A stretch of 64,000 bases of DNA, from positions 77,038,643 to 77,102,642 of the forward strand of contig OX377202.1 in assembly GCA_947396885.1 (NCBI GenBank). The letters run 5' to 3'. Source of the stretch: Heligmosomoides polygyrus polygyrus. Taxonomy: Eukaryota; Nematoda; Chromadorea; Rhabditida; Heligmosomidae. The notes beneath the pieces were generated by a model. The model was not told the origin of the DNA. It was given only the letters and a program-made list of their open reading frames with translations, and ran no database searches. Position 1 is the stretch's first letter. Each line of letters opens with the position of its first letter. This document shows, one piece after another, positions 48,461 through 60,295 of this stretch. The position numbers and the translations under genes are program-made.

Positions 48461-51400
48461 GTTATTTCGATAGAAAAGCTTTCCTTTAGAGCGATTTACA
48501 AAATTTCGAGGTATTTCCTTCAAAGCGGCCATTAATTTGGCACCATCGTAGTATTTGGTTTATTTCTCATTCTAAGACCCACCTGAAAAAATCGAAATGG
48601 TGGTAGAGGCGAAGATTCTTTTCTCTTGATTTTTTTTGATTCTCTTGATTTTCTTACTGAAGATTCTTACATCGCTGCTGTTTCTCTCTAACATCTCATG
48701 CTTTTCGTGTAGGTTTGCTCCAAAGAGTTTGTAAAATTAAGCACATCAGTTATTTGGAAAAACAACTCCATGTGATGCGGTGCATTTGAGAGCTGATATA
48801 CCAAGAGGCAAACGATTTCAAGTCGGGAGCGATGGTAAACTATGATGAATTTGCAGGTATGTGTCTTCGTGTCAGTGACATGAAGAACAGCGCATGGGAT
48901 ACTCCCATCGCTTGAGTAATGCACCGAACTAGTTGCTATGATAACCACAGAGTTCCACTGTAAACGAACGTAATGGACGGCCTAAGACCGAGGAGCGACG
49001 GGCGTTACCGTCGAGGCGTGACAGGTGACGACCTTCGCGCCCGTCATGGCCTCCTTAGAAATGCTTAAGGATGCGTCCTCAAAGGCTTGGTGGTCGACAG
49101 GGGATGGTTTTACGCGTTCGCCTCGTCAGCTCGAGCTGATGAATGTCTCCTTGCAGAACTGCTTACTGAACCGTTAAACACATCCTGGATAGTCATCGGC
49201 GATCAGTCATGTCTACTGGTGGTGAAGAAATCCACTTTGTCTTTGACTGAGGTTCCATTAGACTACGTTAGGGGTGCTAGAATTTTTTCCTACCCAAATA
49301 GAATGCTCCTTCTCCACTGTAGAAGCCTGACGCTTTAGTATTGCTAACCCTGAGCAACCAAGGGATGACTTTCAAACAACTGTCGGAGTTCAACCGGCTA
49401 AGCCTCGGTACTTCAATTCCTTAAGGAAACTTAGTACCTAACCGTTGCTTCGTCAGCTACATACGTCTCTGCACAAGTAGTCCCTTTTTGTTCAGACGAG
49501 AAGACCATCATTTTAAGGCGCCTCTATTCCTGTCTGCCTTGTCACGTCTTCCATATACTCCATTAGGTGACCTTCACTTAAAGAACAGTCGGCGCTAATG
49601 AGGGCCTTTAACCGACGCCAACTCCTCGTCGCCCCTATTTTTTTTTGATTTTTTTCGCTCCCAGGAAAGCCATCAATCATCGATGCGAATTCGGGACGAC
49701 TTTGTTGGCTTAGCGTGACTGTAAAGTGACGTCACCTCTCCGGTCGACGTCCATTTAGGACGAAGATGTTGTCAGACGTTCAGGTTGCAAAGATGTTTAT
49801 CCTCGCATGTCGAACGCCGGTATTCCCGGATCGAGGACTGCTTATTCCTTAGGCTTTTAAGGAGACGCAACCCCATTTTCCATGGGCAAGCAACTTTGAG
49901 AAGAAGGGTCCAATCTTGGCCTGTTCTTGCATCCATACCACAGACAGTCTGGAAATTAAGGAATAGCACAGACTTTTAAAGTAAACCCGATACTACCTTA
50001 TAATCGCTTCATCGTGATATTGGAAGACACCGTGACAGTGATCTGAACTGCTCAAGTCCCCCGCGGCAGTGTATGCTCATGTTGATGAATTCTCGACGAT
50101 TGTTCTATTTATTATTTATTTGTCTGTGGTTCATGCTGTATTCGACCACCTGTACTGCAGGTCGATCATCGTTGAATTGAACGAGCGCCAGAAACATCTC
50201 TATTCGTCCCTACCGCGTGCCAGAGTTTTCCAGTGGCTCCTTCTTGCTCTAGGGACACGACATCGTTTTTCTACATCACTACATATTAATCTATTGGGCA
50301 ACTGGGTAACTGTTGATACTGAATATGGTTTCGAACAGGGTTTGGATAAAAAGTGCGACTATTTGGGAGCAGTTTGGTATACTTCTATTTGCTTCTGATT
50401 TTTCTGATATCCTGCGGATCCAGTCGGTTACGCTACTTGTACAGAGGGTGCCCACGAAACGAGCTACATGGCTGAGTTATCTAATTTTCGGCAACTTTAC
50501 CCAACCGACAGCATCTCTAATCCTCATACGTCAACGAAGCTAGGATCTCAAGAGACCTTTTCTACTCTTCGCGAAATGCCCTACTTCGATCGTCGATTTC
50601 AACGTGAGGTATATAGGACACTTGTAATCGTTCATCAGTGTTTCCTTTGCCAAGCTTTGCGTTGATTTCTCTTGAGTTTAAATATTGAAAATGGTTTTGA
50701 AATGCCGTGCAGCTTCAGCTTCGTCCACTGGTACATGTGCTCTGCATGGCATTTAAATAAGTCTTATTTTGGTTTGTGACGAAGTCTTCTTACCTCATCC
50801 AAGTCTTCTTGTGAGTCTAGCTGAGGACACTGAACCTTCTTGAAAGCCCACAGGACTAGCGATGCTACTAAAGATGAACCTTTAGTTCTGTGACGCACAG
50901 ACCTATAATCTAGAGCAGCTGTATAGTTGACTGCTTTTTACAGTGCCCAACCAAATTGGGACGATCCTTGTTCCGAACTGTGGAAATGGGTCAGAGATTA
51001 TGGCAATGGGACTTGAAGAAGACAATGTGATGACTCCATGGTAAGAACGCAATTCGATGAAAGGGAGATGCGATGGTGCAGCTGCCCGTCATTATTTTAT
51101 GGTCAGGAAGCGAAAGCGTTACTTGGCGTGTGGTACTCTGGACGCCTTTATCGAGAAACTTGTGGTCAATCTGAAGCAAGAGCATCTACTCAGGACCTCA
51201 TTCTCCGTGGTTTTAGAGCAGTTAGCGCCGCGAATAAAGGAATAATGCGAAGAGGCCCAGGATCTTGACAACAGTGGTGGGTTCAAAACTCAGCAAGATC
51301 ATCAGTAGCCCACATTCGTGATTCCAAAACTGTTTGGGAGCGAACAGTGGAAGGCAAGGTTTTTCTTCAACGCGCGACATCCATCTCCAAATAGAGTGAA

Positions 51401-52430
51401 TTTTAAAAACTTCGGAAATGAAACGTCGAGTTGATAATAATCATAAACAGGAGAGGATTTGGCACCGAATAGGAAAAGCGATTTAGGTTCTGCTTTATAG
51501 CTTCCTTTCAGCAGCTTTCACCTAGCACCATAAATCTGGCTGTGTGGCCTTCCTCGAAGCGCTGCCTCGTTAGAGGGCTTTGCGTTCCACTCATGCCCTG
51601 CAGACAGTGAATCATTCCTAGTTAGAAGCCTTAGCGAGGAGTTTACTGAATTCCATTGCGCATGCTACTAGTCGCCAGCACCTTCCAGTCTCATATTTAT
51701 GAGGATTAGCCAAGTAGTGCAGCCTTCTTCGTGGCTGCTCTGTTGGAGCATAATGAGCTATCCGCAATGGTGTCAAGACTCATCGATTTGTTTTTTACCC
51801 ACTTGTCTCAATGCCCCAATTATTACGAATGATTTCCACTTTGTTGTAGGCGACGTCAGAAAGGGAGAAACCGCTTTCCAGGGTAACTAAAGAAACGTCT
51901 CTCTTAGAATGTAGACTGCTGCTCCCCGCTAGGATCCACCATGTTGACCAATTGCTCAAGAATGCACCGTTGAGCCATAAAAAAGCTTGTGCTTACCATT
52001 ACTTTAACTATTTACTCAATAAAGGATGATGCATAAATAGCGGGTTTTATATCCTGGCGCGGATTGTTTAAACGCGGAACGGACTGCTTATTATACATCA
52101 ATTATTCACCGCTTTTCGAAAACGTGCTCATTGCAAGCTAGAAGCCTAGCTTATGCTGGAAAATTTTCTTTAGTCTTCAGCCAGGGATCTGTTTTTTCAG
52201 TGACCAGTGAGTGCACCAAAAAGAAATTACTTCAAGTAACTAAATGAAATCGAATCAACCTCAATATCTTAGAAACTAGAAAAACACTTGAACACATAAT
52301 AAAGATTTTTGTTTCAAATATTTTTTGGTGCCCAGCTATGCTTAAATTTTTGCCAAATCAACACCATGTCCTCTTGATTCAGGTTTATAATCATATTTTA
52401 TCAATGTCTGTCTGGCAGATACCACACATT
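48460..52430. other. Unassigned DNA with sparse repeat debris
   Basis: No gene is recognised apart from the RTE remnant listed at 50405-50600. A 62-codon open frame at 51057-51245 and another at 49087-49338 have no recognisable domain. Confidence 0.45.
50405..50600 (-). mobile_element. RTE LINE fragment
   Basis: The - strand resembles the RTE C-terminal region at 4140-4310, with AGATGCTGTCGGTTGGGT, GGGCACCCTCTGTACAAG and TAACCGACTGGATCCG in the same order. It is heavily decayed. Confidence 0.55.
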
Positions 52431-52436
52431 CTGCTT

Positions 52437-52600
52437 CGGACAAGTCAGCGCTTTTTCCTTCCCAGGCAAGTCTGGCAACGATTCTCGGACCGGGATACGT
52501 AGATGATGCTGCGTAGATGCTCCTTGGCCTGAGCGAGGCCTGAACTGTGAATCGATCCGAGGTGCGTGAGATAGTCGGCGCCTCCTCCGACTGTAATACC
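52437..52600 (-). mobile_element. SINE fragment, head and body (main family)
   Basis: GACAAGTCAGCGCTTTTTCC, TCCCAGGCAAGTCTGGCAAC, CTCCTTGGCCTGAGCGAGGC and GTCGGCGCCTCCTCCGACTG give the reversed body and tRNA-like head. The 3' part is replaced by unrelated sequence. Confidence 0.7.
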
Positions 52601-52989
52601 GTGCGCATACTCACACGACTACTAAGCGCTAACTTGAAGACGGATTCCTAGCTCGCACCGCTGCTTCTTTGGTCACGGAGGCAAAGTCAGAAACCAACAG
52701 CTAGGCGAAGGCAACACAAATCGTTAATTCACGACCTACCTAAGGAAGTCCCTCTTCCCCTTGTCATATTCGCTTTCGAGGTGAGCATCCAATTCGGGTT
52801 AGAGTTACGGCAATGTGAGCGAAGCCACTGATGTCGCAGGGTGTTAATTCAACCTCACAGCTACAAAGAGCCTTCAAAAGTGTCTGGCAGGTTTTCGTGG
52901 CACAGATAAAGGACAATCTCTCGCTGTTCTGAACTGGCCTCACTTGCCCTCCGCGTTTTTGAGAAGAAGTGCGAACGCGACATTCCTAA

Positions 52990-53245
52990 GTGGGGGCAGG
53001 CGTTTCCAAAGGCAATTTAACCGGTCCTACGCGTTTCACGGAAACGTGCCGGCGCTCGTTGAATGGTGAGCGCATTTGCGATTTGACTCGTCGTCAGGTG
53101 CTAACCGGCGTTTTGCAAAAGGCAAAACGGAAGAAGGAAAACAGTAAGACTCAAGCTGCGGCACCGTTAGCGTGCTGCAGTGCCATAAGTTGGAGGGTTT
53201 CTTTCGGAAAACTTGTTTTCATTTTTTTAGTCTTCTTCGCCGAGT
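52990..53245 (+). CDS. Candidate exon with membrane segment, unrecognised gene
   Basis: The open frame ends two bases into a codon at a strong GTGAGT donor (53246). It encodes a basic stretch (RRQVLTGVLQKAKRKKENSK) followed by a hydrophobic segment (FGKLVFIFLVFFA) that would suit a membrane anchor or first transmembrane helix. There is no ATG at its 5' end, so it would continue from an upstream exon or start elsewhere. I do not recognise the family. The frame relation to the next exon is unresolved. Confidence 0.35.
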
Positions 53246-53449
53246 GAGTGTGCCAATGAATGTTTCATGTCAAAAGTTTTCATTCGTTAACCAGGAAATC
53301 GAGAAGTATGTGCACGATATTATTCAAGAGCACTTTCCCATCTGACAGCAACAGGAAACCACATGCGAATTTTTTAGAGTCAAAGAAGAAGGACGAGTGT
53401 ATTGAAATCGCTTGAGGAATGGTAGTTTTTGCTCGCTAACAAGGGAGAC

Positions 53450-53589
53450 ATGAACAAAAAACACGATGGCAAATTGAAGAGATGCCCGTCCTTCATGGTG
53501 GATGAGGCAAAACTGGTTTACAAAAGATCAGCTTTGAAAGGAGCTGATCCACCGTTGAAGAACGGCACTTCGTTGGCCAGCGTTAGTAG
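53450..53589 (+). CDS. Candidate exon, unrecognised gene
   Basis: ATG at 53450 (or the acceptor-like AACAAG at 53442) opens a frame encoding MNKKHDGKLKRCPSFMVDEA, then KLVYKRSALKGADPPLKNGT and SLASVS. It ends AG|GTAAGA, a near-consensus donor in phase 2. Composition and donor suggest a real exon of a + strand gene. No domain is recognised; the peptide is basic and hydrophilic. Confidence 0.5.
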
Positions 53590-53686
53590 GTAAGAAGCCA
53601 TTTATCGAGTTTTCTTGTGCAGCCGAGCTCGAGAAGCCGATCGAATGCCGTCGATTTGTCACAATCGAAGCGCTTTGGCATTTCAG

Positions 53687-54063
53687 TGGCCTGGCGCGGT
53701 CATCGCCTCTCCACTTCAACCAGGGTCTCCTTTGATTACAGCTGGTGGTGGTTCCCGAGGCATGTCTTCATGGTACTCCTCCGCGAGACCTCCTGAACCG
53801 TCGCCGAGCATTCTCAGTGATGGCGAGTGGCCTGGCGCGGTCAGCGCCTCTCCACTTCAACCAGGGTCTTCTTTTGATTACAGCTGGTGGTGGTTCCCGA
53901 CGCATGTCTTCATGGTACTCCTCCGCGAGAACTTCTGAACCGTTGTCGAGCATTCCCAGTGATGGCGGGGCCGTCGCCGAAGTCAGTATTAATTCGAATG
54001 ACGGACTTTGTAACCCTCGTGTCGACCTTGGGACAGATTCATCAAGCTTCCGGCCCTATAAAG
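53687..54063 (+). pseudogene. Exon carrying a 141-bp tandem duplication that breaks the frame
   Basis: The acceptor ATTTCAG precedes 53687. Bases 53687-53827 and 53828-53969 are near-identical units starting TGGCCTGGCGCGGTCA. In the phase given by the upstream exon, unit 1 hits a stop after HFNQGLL because it lacks one T present in unit 2. Unit 2 in that phase reads through GLARSAPLHFNQGLLLITAG, GGSRRMSSWYSSARTSEPLS and on to RPYK, where a GTAAAA donor follows. So one unit looks like the proper exon and the duplication is disruptive, either a real mutation or an assembly error. The family is not recognised. Confidence 0.5.
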
Positions 54064-54309
54064 GTAAAAATATCGCCAAACTTCCTAATATGGCATTCAT
54101 TAGCATCAGGTTTGGCGGTACTTTCACCGTTAGAGGGCGGTAAGCGGTTGATGAATCTGGCCTTTTGAAGCACATAATATGGTGGTCATTTCTGAATATG
54201 AACACTAGAGCGAGACTTGGTCTGAAATAGAAATTAAAAATAACAAGGAGCACTACAACATCAATCATTACAATAATGAACAAGATACCAGGTATGAATA
54301 AAAAATGAT

Positions 54310-54597
54310 GAATGATAAAATACGGCTTTACTCAATCCCTATTCTAACGTGATGCTCTTCCTACTTCGACGGGATGTCATGGAGGAATTTTGAATGCATA
54401 ATTGGCCTATACAAAGACTTGCGATGGCCAGCTGTTTCAGCAAGTCAGTGTTTTATTCTTCCCAAACAAGTCTGGTAGCAATTTACCAACTCCGGTGGAA
54501 TGGAAGACTTGAAGGGCCTGGCTGGAATTCCGAACCACAACCTTGGAAGCGAGAGCACGCGACAGCCGGCACCTCCTCCGACTACACCTACCAGGTA
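54310..54597 (-). mobile_element. SINE copy (main family)
   Basis: Reversed 3' part (TACGGCTTTACTCAATCCC), GACGGGATGTCATGGAGG, TTCCCAAACAAGTCTGGTAG, CCAACTCCGGTGGAATGGAA, and the head GACAGCCGGCACCTCCTCCG. It is complete and moderately diverged. It follows the candidate + strand exons. Confidence 0.78.
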
Positions 54598-55093
54598 ATA
54601 ATACTCGACAAAATTATTTTGAAACACCGTTTCTTATAACAATCCGATCGTTGTAAAAGGGGATCCACAAGCCACTCTAAGTATTTCGGCTCTTCATAGT
54701 AGCTATCAACGGAAGGAAGTGCGACATAGTTGCCCTTACCCCTCAAAGGGCATGTCGTTGCCCTGCATTGTTGGCTATAAAACTCTGGAAAAATACGTAT
54801 TTCTTATAAAAATATCGTGTCACTTCTTATTAACTACCATGAACGTTTAAATGCTTCCCTTAGACCTAGAGTGTTATTCGTTTTAGCAGTCATAAAACGT
54901 TGAGGCAGTCGTGCCTTGTAAAACCTCAAAAAAATCGTGTCTACACATTGCAAAAATTTGATCCATAACTAATGTCGAAGCCCTGCGGAACAGCTAGTTT
55001 TTGCCTGATTATTAACTTTCAATTTCTGTGATCGAAAAGTATACACCATCTGCATTGGGCCAGTTGGTATGTTAAATAGGAGCATGTGCCATT

Positions 55094-55263
55094 TCGGTTT
55101 CCTCGTTTGGAGTTCTGTTCGTAACCGTTTCAGCGCGTCTAGCACAGTCGGCGGGGGCGCCGACAGTCGCGTGCACTCGACACCAGGTTCCTGGTTCGGA
55201 TTTTCGGCCCAGGCCAACCAATCGGTTTCCTCGTTTGGAGTTCTCGTTCGTAGCCGTTTCAGC
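55094..55263 (+). mobile_element. SINE head only, flanked by about 41-bp direct repeats
   Basis: About 87 bp (55135-55221) contains only the tRNA-like head and B box of the main SINE family, ending AGGCCAACCAA. It is flanked by a direct repeat of about 41 bp that begins TCGGTTTCCTCGTTTGGAG (55094-55134 and 55222-55263) with two differences. The length is unusual for a SINE target duplication. Confidence 0.7.
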
Positions 55264-55975
55264 CACACTATTCTCCGTGTAGTGTTTTATTGTACTCCAA
55301 ACAATGTTGCTGTGAGTGTAAATTCGAAAAATCAACTACTCGTGTCCTTGTAGGTAACAAGGAATGTAACTAAAAGTGACTTTGGTTGGATGACCAGGAG
55401 GAATTATTGAACTAGCCATGGGTACGCGTCCTGTCCCAAAAGATCCACTCGGCGTCTGAATGATCCTAAAATCCTTGTCCTATAAGCAGATACCAACATT
55501 TCATTACAAAAGGTTTGCAGTCTTTTCTTTATATTAGAGACCATGAATTGAAAAGTTTGGTAAAGATTGCGCCATGTGCACCCCTGATCAGGTCGTCATG
55601 GTTTACGTTACTGAACATTTTTATCTGCATTAACTAATTATACAATAGATTTTTAAAATAAGGTCTGTCGAATGTTTACATTAAGCGATTGTTTTAACTG
55701 CTGTGATTACTTATGAAACTCAAATTCATTAAGAAACATATAGGAATTGTGCAGTCATGTTATCTCCCATAATGAGGAAGGCTCGGCTAAAGTGCATTCT
55801 GAATCTCTGGTGGAATTGTGAAGCACCGCGAATAAGTTGTCCATCAATAGGTAAAGAATTATTATTTTTATTATTAATATTCTTATTACTATTTATATCT
55901 TTCTCCATTCCTAAAATTGAGTAAGAAGATCAATTTTGGAAAGGAAGATTTTTTGAGGTTTTATGTCTGTTTAGT

Positions 55976-56269
55976 GGGCGCGTGTAGCGCAGTCGGAGGA
56001 GGCGCGACTGCCGCGTGCACCCGATACCAGGTTCCTGGTTCGGATTTCCCGCCCAGGCCAACCAAGCCTTCCATCCCTCCGGGGTAGGTGAATTGGTACC
56101 AGACTTGTCTGGGAAGGATAAAGCGCTGACTTGTTCATCGGCTGGCCACCGCAAGTCATTGTATGGCCAAATACGCATTCATGTCGCCTCCACGACATCC
56201 CGTAGAAGTAGAATGCGCTGGCGCATCCCAGAAGGGATTGAGTAACGCCGTCCTTTATCCTTTTTATCC
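55976..56269 (+). mobile_element. Young SINE (main family)
   Basis: A near-twin of the copy at 11164: the same head, body and TTTATCC tail, with about four substitutions. A 12-bp target duplication TTTATGTCTGTT flanks it (55960-55971 and 56270-56281). Confidence 0.9.
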
Positions 56270-56284
56270 TTTATGTCTGTTCGG

Positions 56285-57540
56285 TCAACGTGCGATTTCT
56301 ACTAACATAGGTCAATATTGAGGCCATTCAAGTCAGAAGCCCTATTCCTGACTAGCCAATACGCAATGGGCACTCCACTTTAAGACTTTACGTGAGGCAA
56401 TTTTCGCTGAAGGGGTTCGAGTAACCCTATGCAAGTATGTAAAGCTACTTAAATAAGGAAATTAGAACGAATTCAGCAATAGGATTAGTTTGAGAAAAAA
56501 TAAAGAGAATGCAAGGTGTGGTTCACTAAATAAATTTCTGGTCAATATCATCGTTGGGTTTTTTTTTAAAGAGCCATCATTGACTTGATCCTCTCCTAGT
56601 TCTATTATCTCATTAATGGCTTACAAATAAGCATTCACCAGCAGACACCAATCAATCAAGGATTTTTTCCTGTGTGAATTACACACAAGTACAAATGCAA
56701 CAGTTTCAGACGCCTTATTCTATGCTATTTTGGATGATTGCCGGATTTGTATAACACTCATTTTCTTGGGCTTCTGTCATTTATGTGCTTTTCCGTTTCC
56801 TAACTCGTCCTTTTTTCAACAAGAAATTCAGACCTTCCAGGTGTTAAGGACTTCAGGAAACTTCAAGGAAGGTGGATGGTGAGGTTCTTTCCCCAAACTG
56901 AGATTGCACAGGACCCAGATACATATCTTCAGAGAGAATGTATGTGTTGCTGGAAGAACTAGACTAGTAAACACTTGGTGCCACTGAGTCACTCAGGTGG
57001 CCCTCCATTCGCCTCTCATCTATCTCTGACAATTCTCTTGACAATTCTCGACGCTCTACGCATTCCGGAGGATCGTCCAGGAGAGTGAGGGAAACGGCGC
57101 GCTTTCATCAGTGCTGCCGCTGGCTTGTTAAGTTCAATCCGCTTATTCGCCCACTCCTGCCTACCACCGACCGCTGTTGACTCTTCGTCTTAGAACTCGC
57201 GCATCTGGTTCGCAGCCATCGTTTTCGTTAACTGCACGACTGCCTGGATCAAGGAAACGATGACGGGGGGTGGAAGACGAGGACGCGCACTGAAGCTTCA
57301 ACAGAATCGAAAGTTAGCACTCGGTCCAAACAACTCGGAATGAAAGGGTGCGAAACCCTTGATAGGAGCGTGACGCATTGCTTGTGTATTTGTTCACGTC
57401 TGGCGTGAATAAATTCCGTGCATTGCAACACCTTTCACCAGACGAAGGGAGTTTCATCTCCAGGGACCTTGAGAACCGAAACTGGCAGTTGTTCTTCTAG
57501 GTAGGAAGCTAGACTGTAGGTGGGCCATTTTTCGCTAATG
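56285..57540. other. Unassigned DNA
   Basis: No gene is recognised. A GC-richer patch at 57030-57330 has open frames on both strands without domains. Confidence 0.4.
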
Positions 57541-57549
57541 CACATTTCT

Positions 57550-57880
57550 AATGTCTGGCATACGACGAGAAGAGCGGAGGCCATGGCATGCCACATTTCC
57601 AAGCTTCTTCTGTGCCTCCCTTGAAGACATGACGCAAGATCTGGAATGGGGAGCTATGGGACTAAAGCCCGACGGCCAGCAGCTGCATCACCTTCGTTTC
57701 GTTGACGTGCTCATAAGGCCGAGTGATCGCTAGCTGACTTCGATCGTGGGCGAAGGAGAGTTGGACTGCAGCTTCATCTTGCGAAGAGGATGTTCATGAG
57801 AGGCAGGCGAGTTTCTGATGCTCTACTCGTGCTCAACGGAATCGTAGTAGCGCAGACGGAGGAGGTGTCGCTCTTCCAAG
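57550..57880 (+). mobile_element. RTE LINE fragment (RT domain)
   Basis: Broken frames encode LEWGAMGLKPDGQQLHHLRF, in which an RTE element would have 'GRQLHHLRFADD', followed by DFDRGRR and LQLHLAKRMFMR, the next conserved stretch. The catalytic Asp pair is mutated (RFVDVL). It is a dead fragment. Confidence 0.65.
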
Positions 57881-58924
57881 CTGAATCCACAGAAATTCTC
57901 TGCCATACTACAGGTACGAAGCCGAGACGCCGTTGCTCGCGCCCGTTCCGAGCACCAACGAAATGAGGGTAAATACAGGTGACACAGTGCGTCGGAATTC
58001 ATAGCACTCTAAGCTGTCCATTCCGATCGGCAAACGGATCATATACATACTGTGCTGGTTATCACGTCGCAGAAGTACGTGGCTTAGCGAGAACGAATGT
58101 CCACACAGAAATTGCAGGAGTGCGTTTGGCAGCATGGGGTACAAACAAAATTTTGGAACTTAACTGTACCTGAGCCCTTTGCTTCTAAGCTTTTTTGGAC
58201 TAACCATTAGATATTAGTAGAACTTATTCATTAGACGTCAAAGATGATTCTGTGACCATTCCTTCGCGATCTCAATAGTAATTTTGTTTCGAGCTGATAG
58301 CAATCACTTTTGGTTTTCTATGAAGTGAACGACGAATGTCAACTGTTTTTTTTTCAAATAAGACAAAACGCAGATTTTTGAAATTCTACTTTTATAGTGA
58401 TTAGTGCAGAAATCTACAGACCGATATCACTAAGTCCTTTTTCCTTCGCTTGTTTATTTTTCTACATTTTTGGAAATGAACACGACTTTGTTATCGACCA
58501 ATTTCAGACCCAAAAAAACCAATTTTGACAATGAAGATGGGATCAGCGGAGTTGTACGAGTTTTGAAATCGGTCTCCTTCAACTCAGTATTCAACCTGAG
58601 TCAAAGAAGAAGTATTTCTAGGGCGTAAACGAAAACCTTAATGTGGAGAAATTTTTGAACATTTTTATTATGAGGCTACCCTTCTGGACTACTCTGTTAC
58701 TGCGATTTAGCACACAGAGTAAGGTAAGTAATTCGTGAGCAATTACCATTGCCTCCACTCACGTCTACATGAAGGCAAGGTGGAGATGGCGTAGTCCTTC
58801 GCTGTAACCCCCTCATTTGTTTAGGAGGAGCGCTGATAGTTGAGAAATTTGCGTGACATTTCTGTGGGAAAGTCATGCCACTGCTCTGTTTATTATTTGC
58901 TCATCTCCAATCTTTCTATATAGT

Positions 58925-59165
58925 AGTGAAAGGATAACGGTAAAACTCGGTGTTACTCAATTTCTGTTTGGAACGCGCCACGCATTCTACTTCTACAGAA
59001 CTCGAGGAAACATTTTGAATGTGTACCTGGTTTATACAACGACTTGTAATGGCTGTACTCATTAGAATTTTGTCTTTCCGAGAGTCTGAGGTGCTAAAAA
59101 GTTGAAATTCACCAACCATAGAGGAACAGATCGTTTGGCTGGCCTGTACAAGCCGGAACCAAGTA
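58925..59165 (-). mobile_element. Old SINE copy (main family)
   Basis: Reversed 3' region (GGTGTTACTCAATTTCTGTT, GCGCCACGCATTCTACTTCT), the body (TACAACGACTTGTAATGGCT) and GGCTGGCCTGTACAAGCCGG. The head is lost. Confidence 0.6.
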
Positions 59166-59309
59166 ATGTAACAGATACAATTATAACAGTTCGGAAACCT
59201 CAGAACAACCAACGTCCCAACCGACTGTCTATCTCGCGCCCTATATCAAATCATCTCTATAGACCCAATACGCATCAAAATCTGAATGCCCATAGGGGTA
59301 GAGTTCTAT

Positions 59310-60215
59310 GATATATCGCAAAAGTGGAACGCGTTCAAGCTGCAGCCGGAACCTCGATGGAGTTCCCCATCTCTGTCGGGGTGCACCAGGGTTCTGCGCT
59401 TTCGCCACTCCTTTTTGTTGTCGTGATGGACGCCATTACACGAGATCTTCAGAAGCCAGTCCCCTGGACACTGCTTTATGCTGATGACGTAATGCTCGCT
59501 AGCGAAAATAAAGGTGAACTCGAGCGAGAAGTGCAAGCTTGGTGTGATCGTTTGGAGTGCTTTGGACTCAGATTGAACATGAAGAAGACCGAGTATCTAA
59601 CGACGGACGTTAATGAGTCCAGCTCCATCAAGGTTAACGCCATCGAGCTCCCACGCACTTCGGTTTTTAAGTACCTGGGATCAGCAGTAGCATCCGATGG
59701 CAATCTGATGATTGAAGTGAATTCACGCGTGAGTGCAGCTTGGTCCAAGTGGCGCTCGTTGACTGGCGTGCTCTGCGATAGGAAGATGCCAGAGCGCTTG
59801 AAGTCAAAAATATATAGAACTGTCGTCCGGCCGGTAGCGATGTACGGTGCTGAGTGTTGGCCTGCGACCAAGGAGGTTGAAACGCGCCTCAGCGTCATGG
59901 AGACGAAGATGCTGCCGAAACGATGTCATTCGGCAGAAGTTAGGTGTCGCGCCGATAGCGGACAAGATGCGCGAAGCTCGCTTACGATGGTACGGCCACG
60001 TTCTGCGTGGAAAGGAAGATAGCGTCCGCAATATAGGCCTTAAGTTCGAGGTGGTAGGAAAGCGGCCTAGAGGGCGTCCGAAGCAGCGCTGGTCTGACAC
60101 GTTACATATGGACTTGAAGGTTGCTGGCGTCCACCCTGATCTAGCGCTGGATCGGGAGAGGTGGCGTCATGACACCAGAATAGCGGACCCCGCTACGAAG
60201 CGGGACAGACGCTGA
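59310..60215 (+). mobile_element. RTE-like LINE, 5'-truncated, one frameshift
   Basis: The frame from about 59324 covers the catalytic half of a LINE reverse transcriptase: PISVGVHQGSALSPLLFVVV, the catalytic box LLYADDVMLA, LNMKKTEYL and VFKYLGSAVASDG. It continues into the C-terminal region (YRTVVRPVAMYGAECWPATK) until about 59935, where the frame shifts. The remainder is readable in another frame (IADKMREARLRWYGHVLRGK, RPRGRPKQRWSDTL) and stops at 60215. The element ends in a GAA repeat, as RTE-like LINEs often end in short microsatellites. The 5' half is missing. Confidence 0.85.
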
Positions 60216-60251
60216 AGAAGAAGAAGAAGAAGAAGAAGAAGAAGAAGAAGA
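60212..60251 (+). repeat. GAA microsatellite (LINE 3' tail)
   Basis: About twelve GAA units directly follow the stop codon of the LINE reading frame and most likely are its 3' end. Confidence 0.85.
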
Positions 60252-60295
60252 ACGCGTGGTGCGTCTCTTAAATTTATCGCAAACTCGGATATCTA

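Noticed and set aside
57836..57885. SINE head similarity (GTAGTAGCGCAGACGGAGGA)
   Set aside because: The surrounding reading order fits the RTE fragment at 57550-57880 about as well, and the match is too short to call a separate SINE.
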